Assembly: GCA_031216915.1 (NCBI GenBank)
Contig: CM062297.1
Coordinates: 534,028,971 to 534,092,970 of the forward strand
Length of the DNA stretch: 64,000 bases
DNA from: Pictodentalium vernedei
Taxonomy: Eukaryota; Mollusca; Scaphopoda; Dentaliida; Dentaliidae
Direction: 5' to 3'
The notes under the pieces are model-generated. The model ran no database searches. It was not told where the DNA came from and was given only the letters and a program-made list of their open reading frames with translations. Positions 62,902 to 64,000 of the stretch are shown here, piece after piece; the first letter of the stretch is position 1; every line of letters starts with the position of its first letter. Made by a program: the position numbers and the translations under genes.

Positions 62902-64000
62902 CTCCGCACACACAGCAGATACCACAAGGACACGCATCTAATGAGGTGCTACTTTTATCTTTACAGTTTACATATTCTAATGAAAACTAATTCTACCTTC
63001 TTCTTTTAAGCAGGTACACAGAAGATGTTTTTTGACCAGCACCCCGATAACCGCTACAGACAGTCTAACCGTTATGGAAACAGCCACTCCCACGGTTCCT
63101 GAACATCCTCCGCTCCATCCCTAAAAGTGGTCAACCACTTTAAGGGAGGCGAGCGTTGGTCCTGCGTCCCGCCTCTGCCCCTTTTTGTAAGCGCAATGCG
63201 CATCTTTTGTCCCAACCCAATAGGATTACAATGCAGGCCTGCCCCCGAACCAGGGAAGTTCGGGTCTTCTTCTTGGTGGTCCCCGAAAGGGGTCGTTGTT
63301 GCTTTCCTCCAAAGAGTCAACTATAACAGAGACAGCCTGAGGCAGACTATACTTGCCAGTGATGGCCATCACTCATTATCATCCTCGAAGCGGCAGACTA
63401 TACATGCCCGAAAATCCAGAACGACTGCACCCTCGGGGAGAGGTAGTACCTTTGTGAGAGGACCCAACCTCCCACACTGGTCCTCACCCGAGGGTTCAAC
63501 CGACATCTGCCAATGATACTACCCATCCACCACTGGACACTACCGAAGACACCTGCCGAGTACCGGATCCTTTTCCTCCTTCAACACGCCTTGACATGTG
63601 AAAGCCATCCTATACAGCCACAGAGGTTCGAAAGGGGCTTGTCCCCCATACCGTCCCTGCGCGCCTTCGGCGCGCGAAATCATCATTTCCCATCTTCATT
63701 ACACCTCCTCGTGTTTGCTGATGATACAACAGCATACTCATCAGGTCTCGACACTTGCGTACTGGCCGGTTATATAAATAAAAAACTTGAAAAGATTTTT
63801 GATTGGTGTTGTGCGAACCAGTTAGCCTTAAATGCCAGAAAAACCAAATATATTTTGCTCAACCCAACCCAAAGTAACAGACAAAGATCAGTTAAACCAA
63901 ATATCTTTATAAACAATGAGAAAATAAGTACTGTAGGGTCAGAGGAAACTGAAAAAGCGATTAAATTTCTAGGAATACATATTGATGAAAACTTAACATA

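Larger units (their letters stand above)
62396..63705 (+). mobile_element. unclassified 1.3-kb insertion with tRNA-like modules
   Basis: It interrupts LINE K between RT motifs B and C. It begins with an A-rich stretch, then two ~160-bp tandem modules with Pol III box-like words, then two copies of a double hairpin (62767-62901), then a GC-richer segment with a 129-codon frame that I cannot assign. It ends with the GC hairpin at 63657-63677 and TCATCATTTCCC. No protein signature of any transposon class. The target duplication is unclear. Confidence 0.6.
61931..64000 (+). pseudogene. LINE K reverse transcriptase, split by 1.3-kb insertion
   Basis: The 5' truncation begins within the RT: SLLPTFSKVLEKLMSIRLIN, NQYGFRKKHSN, motif A TLAVFLDLSKAFDTL, a stop at 62293, then motif B GVPWGSVLGPILF (usually GVPQGS). 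After the insertion at about 62396-63705 the frame resumes SSLHLLVFADDTTAYSSG (motif C intact), CCANQLALNARKTK and IKFLGIHIDENLT to the window edge. It resembles CR1/L2/Jockey-type enzymes. The element continues beyond 64000. Confidence 0.85.

Noticed and set aside
63127..63516. 129-codon frame in the 1.3-kb insertion
   Set aside because: The GC-rich stretch is open on both strands; no motif. Mentioned under the insertion only.

Overview
The window is eukaryotic, AT-rich and almost entirely accessory DNA. It is stacked with decayed non-LTR retrotransposons, hairpin MITEs, tRNA-derived SINEs, a Tc1-type transposase remnant and tandem-repeat-cored elements. Several repeats have the look of lophotrochozoan, most likely bivalve mollusc, genomes: elements opening with CAAGAGGCCC, elements ending in a hairpin followed by AGCTAAAA with an internal tetranucleotide microsatellite and ~150-180 bp core monomers (Pearl/CvA-like), and a motif ending GGGGGCATAA. 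The organism call is an inference from repeat style. No complete host gene is visible. The only convincing host sequence is one spliced exon of an inositol-polyphosphate kinase (IPK/IPMK-like) gene at 4047-4219 on the minus strand. Weaker exon candidates lie at 6.8-8.1 kb and 48.6-48.9 kb.

Layout. 0-9 kb: MITEs, a 177-bp tandem array, an L2-like LINE 3' end whose TTA tail touches the kinase exon, and the weak exon candidates. 9.1-25.4 kb: a mosaic built from at least four copies of one Penelope-like (GIY-YIG tail) mini-element with a conserved CRE/TATA promoter. It is broken up by a 0.7-kb TAA-flanked MITE, a Pearl-like element, a nearly intact 5.25-kb LINE (LINE E, SGNH-hydrolase ORF1 plus endonuclease/RT) and a TTAA MITE. 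Because sister copies give the empty sites, the insertion points can be read almost to the base. A ~175-bp array and a minisatellite lie at 10.6-13.9 kb. 26-38 kb: Pearl-like element P2, a Jockey-like LINE (LINE J) split by a 3.16-kb TTAA-flanked inverted-repeat element, a foldback element, and Pearl-like element P3 with a higher-order repeat. 40.6-48.5 kb: a PHD-finger LINE (LINE H), hit by three TTAA elements in ORF1 and by a second, 5'-truncated LINE E in ORF2. 49.5-56.4 kb: MITE, motif array, SINEs, a 4-kb foldback element and a Tc1 remnant. 56.4-64 kb: nested MITE and Pearl-like P4, LINE scraps, and an RT (LINE K) interrupted by a 1.3-kb insertion with tandem tRNA-like modules.

There is no operon-like cooperation here. 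The functional units are the transposable elements: SGNH ORF1 with endonuclease/RT ORF2 in LINE E; promoter, short ORF, GIY-YIG tail and C2H2 ORF in the Penelope-like mini-element; and a conserved terminal hairpin, a microsatellite and swappable monomer arrays in the Pearl-like family. The most unusual items are the GIY-YIG/C2H2 mini-element with its three-copy-conserved promoter, the Pearl-like family whose hairpin varies while staying paired, the TTAA-flanked elements whose removal restores LINE H reading frames, and a splice donor that appears to be a LINE tail.
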